Shown here: positions 53,724 to 62,123 of the stretch, piece after piece
Numbering within the stretch: the first letter of the stretch is position 1
How the letters are laid out: each line of letters starts with the position of its first letter
Assembly: GCF_014199915.1 (NCBI RefSeq)
Contig: NZ_JACHOO010000005.1
Span: forward strand, 201,027-265,026
From: Prosthecomicrobium pneumaticum
Lineage (GTDB): Bacteria; Pseudomonadota; Alphaproteobacteria; Rhizobiales; Kaistiaceae
DNA: 64,000 nucleotides
Direction of reading: 5' to 3'
Notes under the pieces: generated by a model
Databases searched by the model: none
What the model was told of the DNA's origin: nothing
What the model saw: only the letters and a program-made list of their open reading frames with translations
Made by a program: the position numbers and the translations under genes

Positions 53724-55645
53724 TGCCCTTACCGTTTCCCATCGAGCGCAGCGACGTGGCTGAGGTCGAAAGCCTTCTCGGTTGCGATTTTGGGTCCGAC
53801 GCCCAACTCAGAGCCCTGTGCCACGAGGATAGCGTGGACATCCAGGCGGCTCCAGGTAGCGGCAAGACGACCTTGCTCGTGGCCAAGCTCGCGATCCTCG
53901 CGCGAAAGTGGACCTCGCGGTCACAAGGTGTGTGTGTTCTATCTCACACCAACGTCGCGCGGCAGGAAGTCGAAGCCCGGCTCGCCAAGGACGCCCATGG
54001 TCGTCGTCTGCTAGGTCACCCTCATTTCATCGGCACATTCCAAGCGTTCGCGCATCAGTACCTTGCCCTCCCTTTTCTACGCGGTTCCGGTCGTGAGCCC
54101 CGCTTTATCGACGACGGGCACTTCGCAGCAGCGATCCGGGCTCGGCCGAAGGCTTGGCACATCAACAATTACCTCCAGAACCATCCGGCCACAGCCGACA
54201 CACTGCTGACGACCCTCCGTTTCGAAGGACCTGACCTGACTGTCGGCTGTGAGGCCACTCTTCCGCAGGCCGGCACGCCGACCGGGCGGGCGTTCCGGGC
54301 GCTCAAGTCCGCTATGGCCGACGATGGATATTTCCGGTTCCAAGATATGTTCGCCTATGCCAGCCGGGCCATCCGCGATGTGCCCGGACTGATCGACGTC
54401 GTGCGAAATCGGTTCCCCTGTGTCTTCATCGACGAGATGCAGGACACGGATACCCTGCAGCATGCATTTGTCACATCGATCTTTGGAGATGAGACGGTCG
54501 TCCAGCGCTTCGGTGACCAGAACCAAGCCATCTTCCACGATGTTGTCGATGCCGATGCCGTCACTGGGTTCCCTCGAGCGGGCTATATCGACTTGGTGCA
54601 GAGCCGGCGCTTTGGGACGCACATTGCACGAGCGGCTTCGACCATCACCGTGCGCGCACCACAGGAAATCCAGGGAACCGTCCGCGAGCCCGAGAAGCGT
54701 CACACCATCTTCGCCTTCGAGCAGGGCGCGATCGGCCAGGTCCTCCCTGCATTTGGCGACCTTCTGTTCGAAGAATACCCCGATGGGTTTCCCCGAGGCT
54801 TTGTCGCCAAGGCTGTTGCCGGTCGCAAGACTGGGGCGGGCCAGAACATGCCGCGCCACCTTGGCGACTACTGGCCGCCCTTCGCCGCCGGGCACGCCGG
54901 CTCGCAGGCCAGCTTCTCGAACCTCGCGGACTATGCGCGCCGCGCGCAGATGTTGCTCACCGAGGCCTGTGATTGTGCGCCGGCGGCCGATGCGATCTGG
55001 GACGGCCTGTTGGCACTCGCTCATCGCGGCAACATTGCCCACGGGACACCAAGACTGACGAAGCGGGGCCTTTTGGCCGCGCTTGACGCCGCCGATCCGG
55101 CTGCCGGATTGGCATTACGCTTGGTGGCTCACCGCCTGTGTTTCAGCGTGGATTCGGGCGATGCAGACGCTTGGCCGCAGACCGCCCAGGAGATTGAAAA
55201 CGCGCTCAGGCTCTTGATGCTTGCCCCGCCTCCTCAAGCGTTCGCCGACTTCCTCGCTTGGGTGCCCGACGGCGCTGCCGCCGCGGTCGTCGGCCGCTCA
55301 CGGCAGAACATCGTGCGCCACGTCAGTGACGATCGCTCAGTTGAGATAGCCCTTTCGACTATTCACGGTGTGAAGGGCGAGACGCACAGCGCTACGCTCG
55401 TTCTATCGACGCCGAGCCGAAGGATGTTCGATTTGAAGGAAGCCATCGGCCCGCTCACAGGCACGGGCGATGCACGGCGGCGCGAGAGACAGACTGTCGC
55501 CAGGCAACTGACCCTCGTTTTCGTGGGGATGACTAGGCCTTCCCAACTGCTCTGTCTTGCGATGCCTCTCGACCACCTAGAGGCCAATGAGATCGCGGCG
55601 CTCGAAGGTAACGGCTGGCGAGTTCATACGCTCCGGGCTGGCTGA
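53723..55645 (+). CDS. UvrD-like superfamily 1 helicase (GajB-like)
   Basis: The 640-residue product has SF1A motifs in order: QAAPGSGKTTLL (motif I, Lys48), VLSHTNVARQEVEARL (Ia), CVFIDEMQDTD (II), FGDQNQAIF (III), SRRFGTHIARAA (IV), STIHGVKGETH (V) and LVFVGMTRPSQLL (VI). The motifs are slightly degenerate relative to UvrD proper but complete. It starts on the last base of the OLD nuclease stop codon. It is the last gene of the four-gene cluster. Partner of the nuclease by analogy with GajB. Confidence 0.87.
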   Translation: MPLPFPIERSDVAEVESLLGCDFGSDAQLRALCHEDSVDIQAAPGSGKTTLLVAKLAILARKWTSRSQGVCVLSHTNVARQEVEARLAKDAHGRRLLGHPHFIGTFQAFAHQYLALPFLRGSGREPRFIDDGHFAAAIRARPKAWHINNYLQNHPATADTLLTTLRFEGPDLTVGCEATLPQAGTPTGRAFRALKSAMADDGYFRFQDMFAYASRAIRDVPGLIDVVRNRFPCVFIDEMQDTDTLQHAFVTSIFGDETVVQRFGDQNQAIFHDVVDADAVTGFPRAGYIDLVQSRRFGTHIARAASTITVRAPQEIQGTVREPEKRHTIFAFEQGAIGQVLPAFGDLLFEEYPDGFPRGFVAKAVAGRKTGAGQNMPRHLGDYWPPFAAGHAGSQASFSNLADYARRAQMLLTEACDCAPAADAIWDGLLALAHRGNIAHGTPRLTKRGLLAALDAADPAAGLALRLVAHRLCFSVDSGDADAWPQTAQEIENALRLLMLAPPPQAFADFLAWVPDGAAAAVVGRSRQNIVRHVSDDRSVEIALSTIHGVKGETHSATLVLSTPSRRMFDLKEAIGPLTGTGDARRRERQTVARQLTLVFVGMTRPSQLLCLAMPLDHLEANEIAALEGNGWRVHTLRAG

Positions 55646-56049
55646 CATCATCGGTTTAAATTCGCTCAGCAACGATCAGAGCCGGTCGTAGGCGTCGATC
55701 CGACGGAGAACGGCTGAGCTCCTCACCGCCTGCACCGTCCCAAGACCATACCGCGAGCTGCGCTCGCTTTGTCCTGATCGGCTGCGGCTGAAGCCTTGCC
55801 GATCCCGAAAGGGGAGAGATGGTCTTAGCCCTCTCTCCCCCGCGACCGCCGCCTGCGCGAGGGCGGGGCCGCGCGCTCGCAAGGCGGCGCATGGCTACCA
55901 TTGTCCCAACCGTTCCGATCCACCCCGCTCGCGGCGCAGCCCAGCCCTGCTCGCCGGCAGCCGCCCCCCTCTCTGCCGCGCGCTCACGCGCCCCCGGAAG
56001 GCATGTCGGAGGACATGCCTTCGGCATTTACGGAGAAAGGATCGGAACA
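55646..56049. other. Long leader of the ParB-like gene (leader copy A)
   Basis: The 404 bp between the helicase and the ParB-like gene carry a sequence closely related to 62271-62567. The shared parts are GAGCTGCGCTC near 55755, CCTGATCGGCTGCGGC near 55773, GCGCTCACGCGCCCCCGG near 55980, and the hairpin below. The leader probably contains the promoter and a conserved regulatory structure. Frames open here are artefacts. Confidence 0.6.
55997..56022 (+). repeat. Conserved leader hairpin, copy A
   Basis: GAAGGCATGTC (55997-56007) and GACATGCCTTC (56012-56022) form a perfect 11-bp stem with a GGAG loop, 28 bp before the ParB-like ATG. The same stem with loop GGGG occurs before the DUF932 gene. 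Loop GGAG resembles a ribosome-binding site. Confidence 0.8.
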
Positions 56050-58230
56050 ATGGCCAGAACATCGAAGAAGGCACGGGCCGTCACCGAGACGATGGCGGAT
56101 CAGGTTGCGGATGCGGAAGTCCGTAGCATTGGGGAAACGGCGAAAGAAATCGTCGGCGCGCTGCCCGCACCGGAGGCGGAGGCCGCGAGCGGCGCGGCGG
56201 ATTTCATTCCGCTCAACAAGTTGAAGAAGTCGCCGCGCAATGCCCGCAAGACCCCGCACAGCGAAGCGACCATCGAGGCGCTGGCCGCCAGCATCGCCGT
56301 CAAGGGTATGCTGCAAAACCTTGTGGTGGAGCCCGAGCTTGATGCAGCGGGAGAGCCCACCGACAGCTATTTCGTGACGGTGGGCGAAGGCCGCAGGCTT
56401 GCCCAGCTTCTCCGCGTGAAGCGCAAGGAGATCAGGAAGACCGAGCCGGTGCGCTGCGTCATCGACACGGCGAATGACCCGCACGAGATCAGCCTTGACG
56501 AGAACGTCACCCGCGAGGCGATGCATCCGGCCGACCAGTTCGAGGCGTTCCGCGAGCTTGCGGAAAATCGCGGGTGGGGAGCGGAGGAGATCGCCGCCCG
56601 CTTCGGCGTGACGGCGCATGTGGTGCGCCAGCGCCTGCGGCTCGGCGCTGTCAGCCCCAAGCTGTTGCAGGTGTACCGCGACGGCGGCTTGAACCTCGAC
56701 CAGTTGATGGCCTTCGCCCTCACCGAGGATCACGGGCGGCAGGAGCAGGTTTTTGCGAACCTCTCCTACAACCGCGAGCCGTGGATCATCCGCCGCGACC
56801 TCACCAAGGCACACATTCCGGCAACGGATCGCCGGGCGATCTTCGTCGGCCCGGAGGAATACACCGAGGCGGGCGGCACCATCCTGCGCGACCTATTCAC
56901 CGAGGATCGCGGCGGCTTCTACGAGGATGCCGCGCTGCTGGACCGGCTCGTCACCGGGAAGCTGGAGCGGATCGGCGCCGAGGTTCAGGCGGAAGGCTGG
57001 AAGTGGGTCTCGGTCCACATCGACTATCCCCATGCCCACGGCCAGCGCCGCGCCTATCCGCAGCCGGTGGAGCTTTCCGAGGAAGATGCCGCCGCCTATG
57101 CCGCCGCGCAGGAGGAATACAACCGGCTGTCGGAGGAATGGGACGGCGCAGAGGAGCTTCCCCCGGAGGCGGACGAGCGGTTCGGGGTGCTTGAAGCGGA
57201 CATGGAGCGCATAGACGCGCTCCGGCACATCTATGACCCGGACGACGTCGCGCGCGGAGGCGTGTTGGTCGTGCTGTCGCATGACGGCACTGCCCGCATC
57301 GAGCGCGGCTTCATCCGGGCCGGGGACGAGAAGCCCGAGCCGGAAGAAACCGCAGAGAACATGCGCGTCACCGAGGATGGCGAGATCATCGAGGACGGCA
57401 CGGATGACAAGGATGGAAACCCCGTTTCCGCGCTCGACGCCGAGGACGAGGATACCGAGGATGCGGGCAAGCCGCTCTCTGACCTTCTCGTGCGGGACCT
57501 CACCGCTCACCGCACGCTCGGCCTGCGCCTCGCCCTTGGTGAGCAGCCGGACATGGCGCTGGTCGTCGTCACCCATGCCCTCGCCGCGCAGACCTTCTAT
57601 CGCGGCGCGGAAGCGACGTGCCTCGAAATCCGGCCGACGAGCAGCACCCTCACCGGGCACGCGGACGGCATCGAGGACACGGCGCCGGCGAAGGCACTAG
57701 CGGATCGTCATGCCGGATGGGCAGCGGATATGCCGTGCGATGTGGCTGACCTGTGGGGCTTCATCGCCGCGCTGGATCAGGCGAGCGTGCTGGCGCTGTT
57801 TGCCCATTGCGCTTCACTCACCGTCAATGCGGTGAGGCTGCCCTGGGACCGCAAGCCCCGCGTCCATGAGACAGCGGATCGGCTAGCGACCGCGCTTGCC
57901 CTCGACATGACGGCGCACTGGACGCCCACGGCACGGACCTACCTCAGTCGAGTGACTAAGGCACACATCGCCGCCGCCGTGCGGGAAGCCGTCAGCGATG
58001 AGGCCGCCGACCGGATCGCCGGCATGAAAAAGCAGCCCATGGCGGAAGCCGCCGAGCAGCTTGTCGCCGCCACCGGATGGCTCCCCGCACTCCTGCGCAC
58101 CGAACGGCCCGCATGGCTGGATGCCCCGGAGGCTGAAGCCGGCGCGGTCCTAAATGCGCCGACCGCAGCCAGTCGCGACGATACCGGCACGGTCGAGGAC
58201 GGCGCAGCCTTCAACCACGCCGCCGAGTGA
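56050..58230 (+). CDS. ParB/RepB/Spo0J-like protein of plasmid/integrative-element type
   Basis: The 726-residue product has a ParB N-terminal domain: FIPLNKLKKSPRNARKTPHS, IEALAASIAVKGMLQNLVVE and VGEGRRLAQLLRVKRK (about residues 55-125). A helix-turn-helix follows, WGAEEIAARFGVTAHVVRQR, then LLQVYRDGGLNLDQLMAFAL. The long acidic C-terminal region (about 330-700) is unlike chromosomal ParB (about 290 residues) but typical of large ParB-like proteins of rhizobial elements. No parA is adjacent, so a role in gene regulation or element maintenance, rather than partition, is possible. Start ATG 56050. Confidence 0.88.
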   Translation: MARTSKKARAVTETMADQVADAEVRSIGETAKEIVGALPAPEAEAASGAADFIPLNKLKKSPRNARKTPHSEATIEALAASIAVKGMLQNLVVEPELDAAGEPTDSYFVTVGEGRRLAQLLRVKRKEIRKTEPVRCVIDTANDPHEISLDENVTREAMHPADQFEAFRELAENRGWGAEEIAARFGVTAHVVRQRLRLGAVSPKLLQVYRDGGLNLDQLMAFALTEDHGRQEQVFANLSYNREPWIIRRDLTKAHIPATDRRAIFVGPEEYTEAGGTILRDLFTEDRGGFYEDAALLDRLVTGKLERIGAEVQAEGWKWVSVHIDYPHAHGQRRAYPQPVELSEEDAAAYAAAQEEYNRLSEEWDGAEELPPEADERFGVLEADMERIDALRHIYDPDDVARGGVLVVLSHDGTARIERGFIRAGDEKPEPEETAENMRVTEDGEIIEDGTDDKDGNPVSALDAEDEDTEDAGKPLSDLLVRDLTAHRTLGLRLALGEQPDMALVVVTHALAAQTFYRGAEATCLEIRPTSSTLTGHADGIEDTAPAKALADRHAGWAADMPCDVADLWGFIAALDQASVLALFAHCASLTVNAVRLPWDRKPRVHETADRLATALALDMTAHWTPTARTYLSRVTKAHIAAAVREAVSDEAADRIAGMKKQPMAEAAEQLVAATGWLPALLRTERPAWLDAPEAEAGAVLNAPTAASRDDTGTVEDGAAFNHAAE

Positions 58231-58291
58231 GCCCAACGGCCGGAGCCGCTTCGGCGGTTCCGGCCAGTCTCTCGACAGCATCGAGAATTTT

Positions 58292-58318
58292 CCGGCCGCG
58301 CCGGTACGGCGCGGCCGG
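58292..58318. terminator. Strong hairpin after the ParB-like gene
   Basis: CCGGCCGCGCCG (58292-58303) and CGGCGCGGCCGG (58307-58318) form a perfect 12-bp stem with loop GTA, 61 bp after the ParB-like stop. There is no T-run, so it may act as a transcript 3' end or a factor-dependent terminator. Confidence 0.5.
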
Positions 58319-58399
58319 AGACCTCGACTGCGCGAGAGCAGGAACCATAACCATGAGAAGCTATATCGAGCAGCGATCGCAATGATGATCGCTCCGTTT

Positions 58400-58427
58400 C
58401 CTGAAATCCGCTTTTGCGGATTTCAGG
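58400..58427. terminator. Hairpin at the 3' end of the PAS-like gene
   Basis: CCTGAAATCCGC-TTTT-GCGGATTTCAGG is a perfect 12-bp stem with a TTTT loop, overlapping the stop codon of the leftward PAS-like gene and facing the end of the ParB-like transcript. It may act as a bidirectional transcript end. Confidence 0.5.
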
Positions 58428-58860
58428 CGGCCTTGACGATGCCGACCACAACGCCCGCCACAGCGCCGGCCTCGTCGGCAAACGGCAAATAGAGCCGGAC
58501 GATGCGGGCAGACCCACCCGGAAGCTGCGCCTGGTCTTCCATCATCAGCGTGCGCCCGGATGCGAGAACGATGGCCGCCTCATTGTCCGCATCCGCGCTC
58601 GACGGCGTGAGCCGGCCGACCGGCTCGCCGGCCAAAGCAACTCCATAGAGCCGGTCGACATCCTTGCCGCTGCGCTCGATCCTCAGCGGCTCATCCGATT
58701 CGGACGGGCGCCGGATCACGACGATCACATCATCCAGATCGGCCAGACGCTCGGTGATATTTCCAGCCAGCGGCATGGCTGCGCCTTCACCGCGCGCAAG
58801 CCAGACGCGATAAAGCTGACCTAGCGCTGGATGTCGGTCCGCCAACAATCGAGAATCCAT
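58423..58860 (-). CDS. PAS-like sensory domain protein
   Basis: The 145-residue product has the character of a single PAS domain: PALGQLYRVWLARGEGAAMP, DLDDVIVVIRRPSESDEPLR (strands), GRLTPSSADADNEAAIVLAS and RIVRLYLPFADEAGAVAGVV at the end. No output domain is attached. The first residues (HPALGQLYRVW) match a group of short PAS proteins seen in alphaproteobacteria. It is divergent from an XRE regulator across a 95-bp operator region. Ligand unknown. Confidence 0.6.
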   Translation of the reverse strand: MDSRLLADRHPALGQLYRVWLARGEGAAMPLAGNITERLADLDDVIVVIRRPSESDEPLRIERSGKDVDRLYGVALAGEPVGRLTPSSADADNEAAIVLASGRTLMMEDQAQLPGGSARIVRLYLPFADEAGAVAGVVVGIVKAA

Positions 58861-58883
58861 GCCGGAATCCGTCGTGCCAAGGC

Positions 58884-58902
58884 TAACCAGATTTTCTGGT
58901 TA
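58884..58902. promoter_or_regulatory. Perfect palindromic operator between PAS-like and XRE genes
   Basis: TAACCAGA-TTT-TCTGGTTA has perfect 8-bp arms and sits in the short divergent region, an A+T-rich island. It is a natural operator for the dimeric XRE regulator encoded to its right, controlling both genes. Confidence 0.65.
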
Positions 58903-58955
58903 TCTGTATTTCGGTTTAATTGATCTGCCGGTTTCGTCAATGACCGGCAGGGCAT

Positions 58956-59222
58956 ATGCAAAAAACGCTTCGCTCGCCAAGGCATATGCGTCTGGTTCAG
59001 CTCATCGTCGACAAGCGCCGGGAGGCCGGCATGAGCCAGTCCGATCTGGCCGAAGCGCTCGGCCGATACCAGTCCGTCGTTGCCGCCATCGAATCCGGCG
59101 GCCGTCGCATCGATGTCGTCGAGTTCCTTGAGTTGGCCGAAACGATCGGCTTCGATCCCCATGACGTCATCCGCGAGGTATCTGCAATTGCGACGAAGCG
59201 TAAAGCGAAGCGAAAGACGTGA
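58956..59222 (+). CDS. XRE-family helix-turn-helix transcriptional regulator
   Basis: The 88-residue product is a minimal Cro/CI-type DNA-binding domain: RLVQLIVDKRREAGMSQSDL, AEALGRYQSVVAAIESGGRR and IDVVEFLELAETIGFDP. A basic tail KRKAKRKT follows. Start ATG 58956 lies after CAGGG; ATG 58986 is possible. A CTGCCGG/CCGGCAG hairpin (58925-58950) precedes it. It likely represses itself and the divergent PAS-like gene through the palindrome at 58884-58902. Confidence 0.9.
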   Translation: MQKTLRSPRHMRLVQLIVDKRREAGMSQSDLAEALGRYQSVVAAIESGGRRIDVVEFLELAETIGFDPHDVIREVSAIATKRKAKRKT

Positions 59223-59458
59223 TGATCGAACATCAGTGCAATTATCCCAACGCTGACAAATTCTCACCCCCTATATTTTTGAGATGCTAGGCATCGCCCT
59301 TCGGGTCGGGCTCTACGCCTCCTGCGGTGGCTCCCGAAGCCCCTTCCGGGTTTTCGCCTCCGGTAACAATCCCTTCTATAATCGGACCTCGGACATCAAG
59401 GCACGACCGCCTTGTTCAAATCAGTCAATGAAGAGAGGCACCTGGCCCGAACCTTCGC

Positions 59459-60265
59459 TTGGTTGAACTGGCTATTGCGGGCATAACCAAGCAGGAATGT
59501 GAAGACGGGGCGTTGCCAACATTGGAGAATGAAGCAATCTGGTTGGGGATGGCGTTCCTCGTTATCGCCCTGATCTATGCGGCGGTAGGCCAGGCCGGAG
59601 CATCGGGTTACATCGCGGCGATGGCGTTGGCCGGCTTTTCGCCACTGGTCATGAAAACGACAGCACTTGCCCTAAACCTCCTCGTCGCAGCAATAGGCAC
59701 CTTCTATTTCATCCGGGCGCGGCGGTTGTCTTGGCGGAACGTCTATCCTTTTGCCGTACTCGGTTTTCCCTTCTCTCTGCTTGGCGGTGCCATCCATCTG
59801 CCCGAAGGGGTCTATTATCCGGTTGTGGGGATAATCCTCATACTGTCGTCGCTCCAGATGGCGCGATCTGCTATCAGGAAGGGCGGGACAAGGGCAGCCT
59901 CACCGTCAGCGCCACCGTTCTGGGGTGCGCTATCGACCGGCGCGGTCATTGGCTTCGTCTCCGGAACTACGGGAACCGGAGGCGGCGTGTTCCTCGCACC
60001 AGCGATCCTCGCCATGAACTGGGGAACAGCACATCAAACCGCAGCGACCACGGCTGTCTACAATCTCATGAACTCGGCCGCAGCCTTATTGGGTGCCTAT
60101 TTCTATTGGGATCAGGTTCCTACTTCCTTGCCGTTGTGGCTTGTTGCTGTCGCCGCAGGTGGGTCGATAGGAGCTTTCGTCGGAAGTCGATATCTCTCGG
60201 ACCGCTGGCTGCGTGGAATCCTTGCGTTGCTCTTGCTGGTTTCCGGAATCAAACTGGTATTCTAG
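59459..60265 (+). CDS. TauE/SafE-family sulfite exporter-like permease
   Basis: The product (up to 268 residues) has about eight membrane segments and the TauE/SafE layout: FLVIALIYAAVGQAGASGYI, MKTTALALNLLVAAIGTFYF, GFVSGTTGTGGGVFLAPAIL and AYFYWDQVPTSLPLWLVAVA. The start is unclear: TTG 59459, TTG 59513 (after GGGG) or ATG 59549. Family members move sulfite, sulfoacetate or related anions; the substrate is unknown. No sulfur-metabolism genes are nearby. Confidence 0.85.
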   Translation: MVELAIAGITKQECEDGALPTLENEAIWLGMAFLVIALIYAAVGQAGASGYIAAMALAGFSPLVMKTTALALNLLVAAIGTFYFIRARRLSWRNVYPFAVLGFPFSLLGGAIHLPEGVYYPVVGIILILSSLQMARSAIRKGGTRAASPSAPPFWGALSTGAVIGFVSGTTGTGGGVFLAPAILAMNWGTAHQTAATTAVYNLMNSAAALLGAYFYWDQVPTSLPLWLVAVAAGGSIGAFVGSRYLSDRWLRGILALLLLVSGIKLVF

Positions 60266-60555
60266 GGGCTTTCGGGTGTGCCCTTGGGGCAGACGCGCTG
60301 TGCGCGATCGTACTCTATCTCCGGCCGCATGCCGCCTACGGCCGAACCCGCCATAGCGGTTTCGGCCCATACGGGTCACGATCACTCTGCCGGTCAGTCC
60401 GCATCATGCCTCTATTCGGAGTCGCAGCAACCGCGCTCCATGATGGAGTTCGACGAGGTGGTCCGATTATCCCATCTGACGCGCGGGACAACGGCGGCGG
60501 GCATTCCCACGATAAAGCCCTCCGCTTTCGCAGGGTTTCCCTGTGGCGGCCGGCG
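60266..60555. other. Unassigned sequence between permease and DUF736 remnant
   Basis: A forward frame (from 60278) reads a short His-rich stretch (HTGHDHSAGQ) but lacks an acceptable gene structure and no family is recognisable. It may be a fragment of a metal-related gene. I see no other feature. Confidence 0.35.
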
Positions 60556-60907
60556 TCACTCGGCGGCGCGGCGGGACGGGATGAGGACGATCCTGCCTCC
60601 CGATGCCGGTCTCGATCATGCCCGCATTGCATCGAACGGATCGGGAAAGCCCGCATCGTCCCTGTGCTTGAGGAGGCGGGGCAGCCACGGCCCCACGCAG
60701 GAGCAATGTCGTTTCTTGCACGCCGCTCCGAACTCGGTGGCAGGCAGGGCGCGGAGAGGGTTCGGCCCCCTCTCATTGTCGCCGGCCGATCGTCAGGGAG
60801 AACCGATCACTTCCCCCCGCCGGTGAGGCTGAGGGCCTGTCCGGCCCTCTCAGAGAAGCCCTTGGCGGTGGCAGTGAAAGCGTCGTTCCGATTGCAGCTA
60901 TCGGGCT
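60556..60907 (-). pseudogene. Degenerate DUF736 gene, inverted copy
   Basis: Read leftward, the sequence matches the intact DUF736 gene at 61173-61484 in blocks. A start-side block gives FTATAKGF, followed by CCCTCAGCCTCACC. A middle block has GGCGACAATGAGAGGGGGCC and CACCGAGTTCGGAGCGGCGT, and an end block (60556-60590) codes for the RRAAE tail and a stop. Frameshifts and deletions between blocks break the frame. It is an inactivated duplicate in inverted orientation. Confidence 0.75.
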
Positions 60908-61172
60908 GTTCCTCCTGTCCGCCTGTCTCAAACCACGTCCATCTCGTCCTCGATAGGCAGGGGTCTGACCGAAGACCGGCGACGCGGGCGTCACCTCGAT
61001 CTTGAACCCGCAACACGCCGCCTGCGGCTTTTTCCCGCCGCCGGCCAGGGCCGGCTTTGCACCGCGAAGCGAAAAAGTCCTCGCCGGATGTTGCGGGCCG
61101 ATCGTCCCCGGTCTGCCGACCCCCATCGAGGCCGCGATGGGCGCGGCCCGGTCAGCAGAAGGAACCACCGCA
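60908..61172. other. Palindromic spacer and leader of the DUF736 gene
   Basis: The 265 bp between the two DUF736 copies are partly inverted: the sequence upstream of the intact gene (CCCATCGAGGCCGCGATGG) has a decayed counterpart upstream of the remnant (CCTATCGAGGACGAGATGG on the other strand). Near the centre, CCCGCAACA (61007-61015) mirrors TGTTGCGGG (61091-61099). An AGAAGGA site precedes the intact ATG. Confidence 0.55.
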
Positions 61173-61484
61173 ATGGCCACCATCGGCACTTTCACCGCCA
61201 CCGCCAAGGGCTTCAAGGGCGCGGTCAAGACCCTGAGCCTCAACGTCAAGGCGGTCGAATTCGTCCCCGCCGAAGGCGACAACGAGAAGGGGCCGGACTT
61301 CCGCATCTTCTCCGGTGCCACCGAGTTCGGAGCGGCGTGGAAGAAGACCTCGCGCGAGGGCCGCGACTACCACTCCGTCAAGCTGGACGATCCGTCATTC
61401 CCGGCTCCGATCTATGCGAGCCTGGTCGAGACGGAGACTGAGGGTGAGTTCGCACTTATCTGGTCCCGCCGCGCCGCCGAGTGA
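61173..61484 (+). CDS. DUF736 family protein
   Basis: The 103-residue product is a full DUF736 protein: [60 protein letters not shown] and a C-terminal WSRRAAE. The family is common on rhizobial plasmids and integrative elements next to DUF932 and ParB-like genes; its function is not known. A decayed inverted duplicate lies just upstream. Confidence 0.93.
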   Translation: MATIGTFTATAKGFKGAVKTLSLNVKAVEFVPAEGDNEKGPDFRIFSGATEFGAAWKKTSREGRDYHSVKLDDPSFPAPIYASLVETETEGEFALIWSRRAAE

Positions 61485-61603
61485 CACCGGCCGCCACAGG
61501 GGGAGCCCCGCGAAAGCGGGGCTTCGCCGTGTTCATGTCCGCCGCCGCCCGAAGGAGATACGGCGAGCCGTGCTCCCTTTGCCCTGATCGGCTGTAAAGC
61601 GTC

Positions 61604-61888
61604 CTAACGGCGCTTCTTCGCCGCCTCATACACCTCAGAACGCTCGCGCTTCCCCACGGCGACGACGACGACCATGACCCTTTCATCCTCGACGCGATAG
61701 ACCAACCGATAACCGGCCGAGCGCAGCTTGATCTTGTAATGATCCGGCATGCCGCGCAGCGCGTCGGCCTGCACATGCGGTTGGCTCACGCGCTCCGCCA
61801 GCTTCTTCTTGAACTGCTCGCGCAGCGTCGCGCCGAGCTTGTCCCATTCCTTGCGCGCGGAGGGCAGGAATTCCAGCCTATAGGTCAT
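61604..61888 (-). CDS. relE: RelE/ParE-family toxin
   Basis: The 94-residue product has the RelE fold: YRLEFLPSARKEWDKLGATL, EQFKKKLAERVSQPHV, YKIKLRSAGYRLVYRVEDER and VMVVVVAVGKRERSEVY, with the conserved Arg and Lys of ribosome-dependent mRNA endonucleases (RSAGYRLVY). It overlaps the antitoxin gene by 11 bp. RelE is more likely than ParE given the basic C-terminus, but activity is inferred. Confidence 0.92.
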   Translation of the reverse strand: MTYRLEFLPSARKEWDKLGATLREQFKKKLAERVSQPHVQADALRGMPDHYKIKLRSAGYRLVYRVEDERVMVVVVAVGKRERSEVYEAAKKRR

Positions 61889-62123
61889 CGAGGCTGACCG
61901 GCACGCCCTTCTCGTTCGCGCGCGCCTTGGCGATCTCGACGAGCACCTGATCGTCGAGCGCGTCCATCATCGCCTCATAGGTATCGGCCGGCACCATATA
62001 GGCCATGACCCGGTTGTGGTTGAGGATCGCGACCGCGCTGCCCCGCGCGCCGTCGACGATGGCAGTCGGGTTCTTCTTCAGGTCGGAAACGCTGACGGCA
62101 ATTTCGGCTTCCACGCGCTGCAT
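61878..62123 (-). CDS. Phd/YefM-family antitoxin
   Basis: The 81-residue product has the Phd/YefM N-terminus IAVSVSDLKKNPTAIVDGAR, then GSAVAILNHNRVMAYMVPAD and a toxin-binding tail (KARANEKGVPVSLDDL). Start chosen at ATG 62123, seven bases after GAGGA; ATG 62147 is an alternative. It precedes and overlaps the RelE-type toxin. Together they likely stabilise the element, probably with autoregulation through the region at 62124-62220. Confidence 0.92.
   Translation of the reverse strand: MQRVEAEIAVSVSDLKKNPTAIVDGARGSAVAILNHNRVMAYMVPADTYEAMMDALDDQVLVEIAKARANEKGVPVSLDDL

Noticed and set aside
55819-56049. In-frame N-terminal extension of the ParB-like protein
   Set aside because: The extension translates the conserved leader and its hairpin; ATG 56050 begins the family sequence.
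60278-60826. Forward frame with His-rich HTGHDHSAG considered as a metal transporter
   Set aside because: No membrane segments follow, and its second half overlaps the DUF736 remnant on the other strand.
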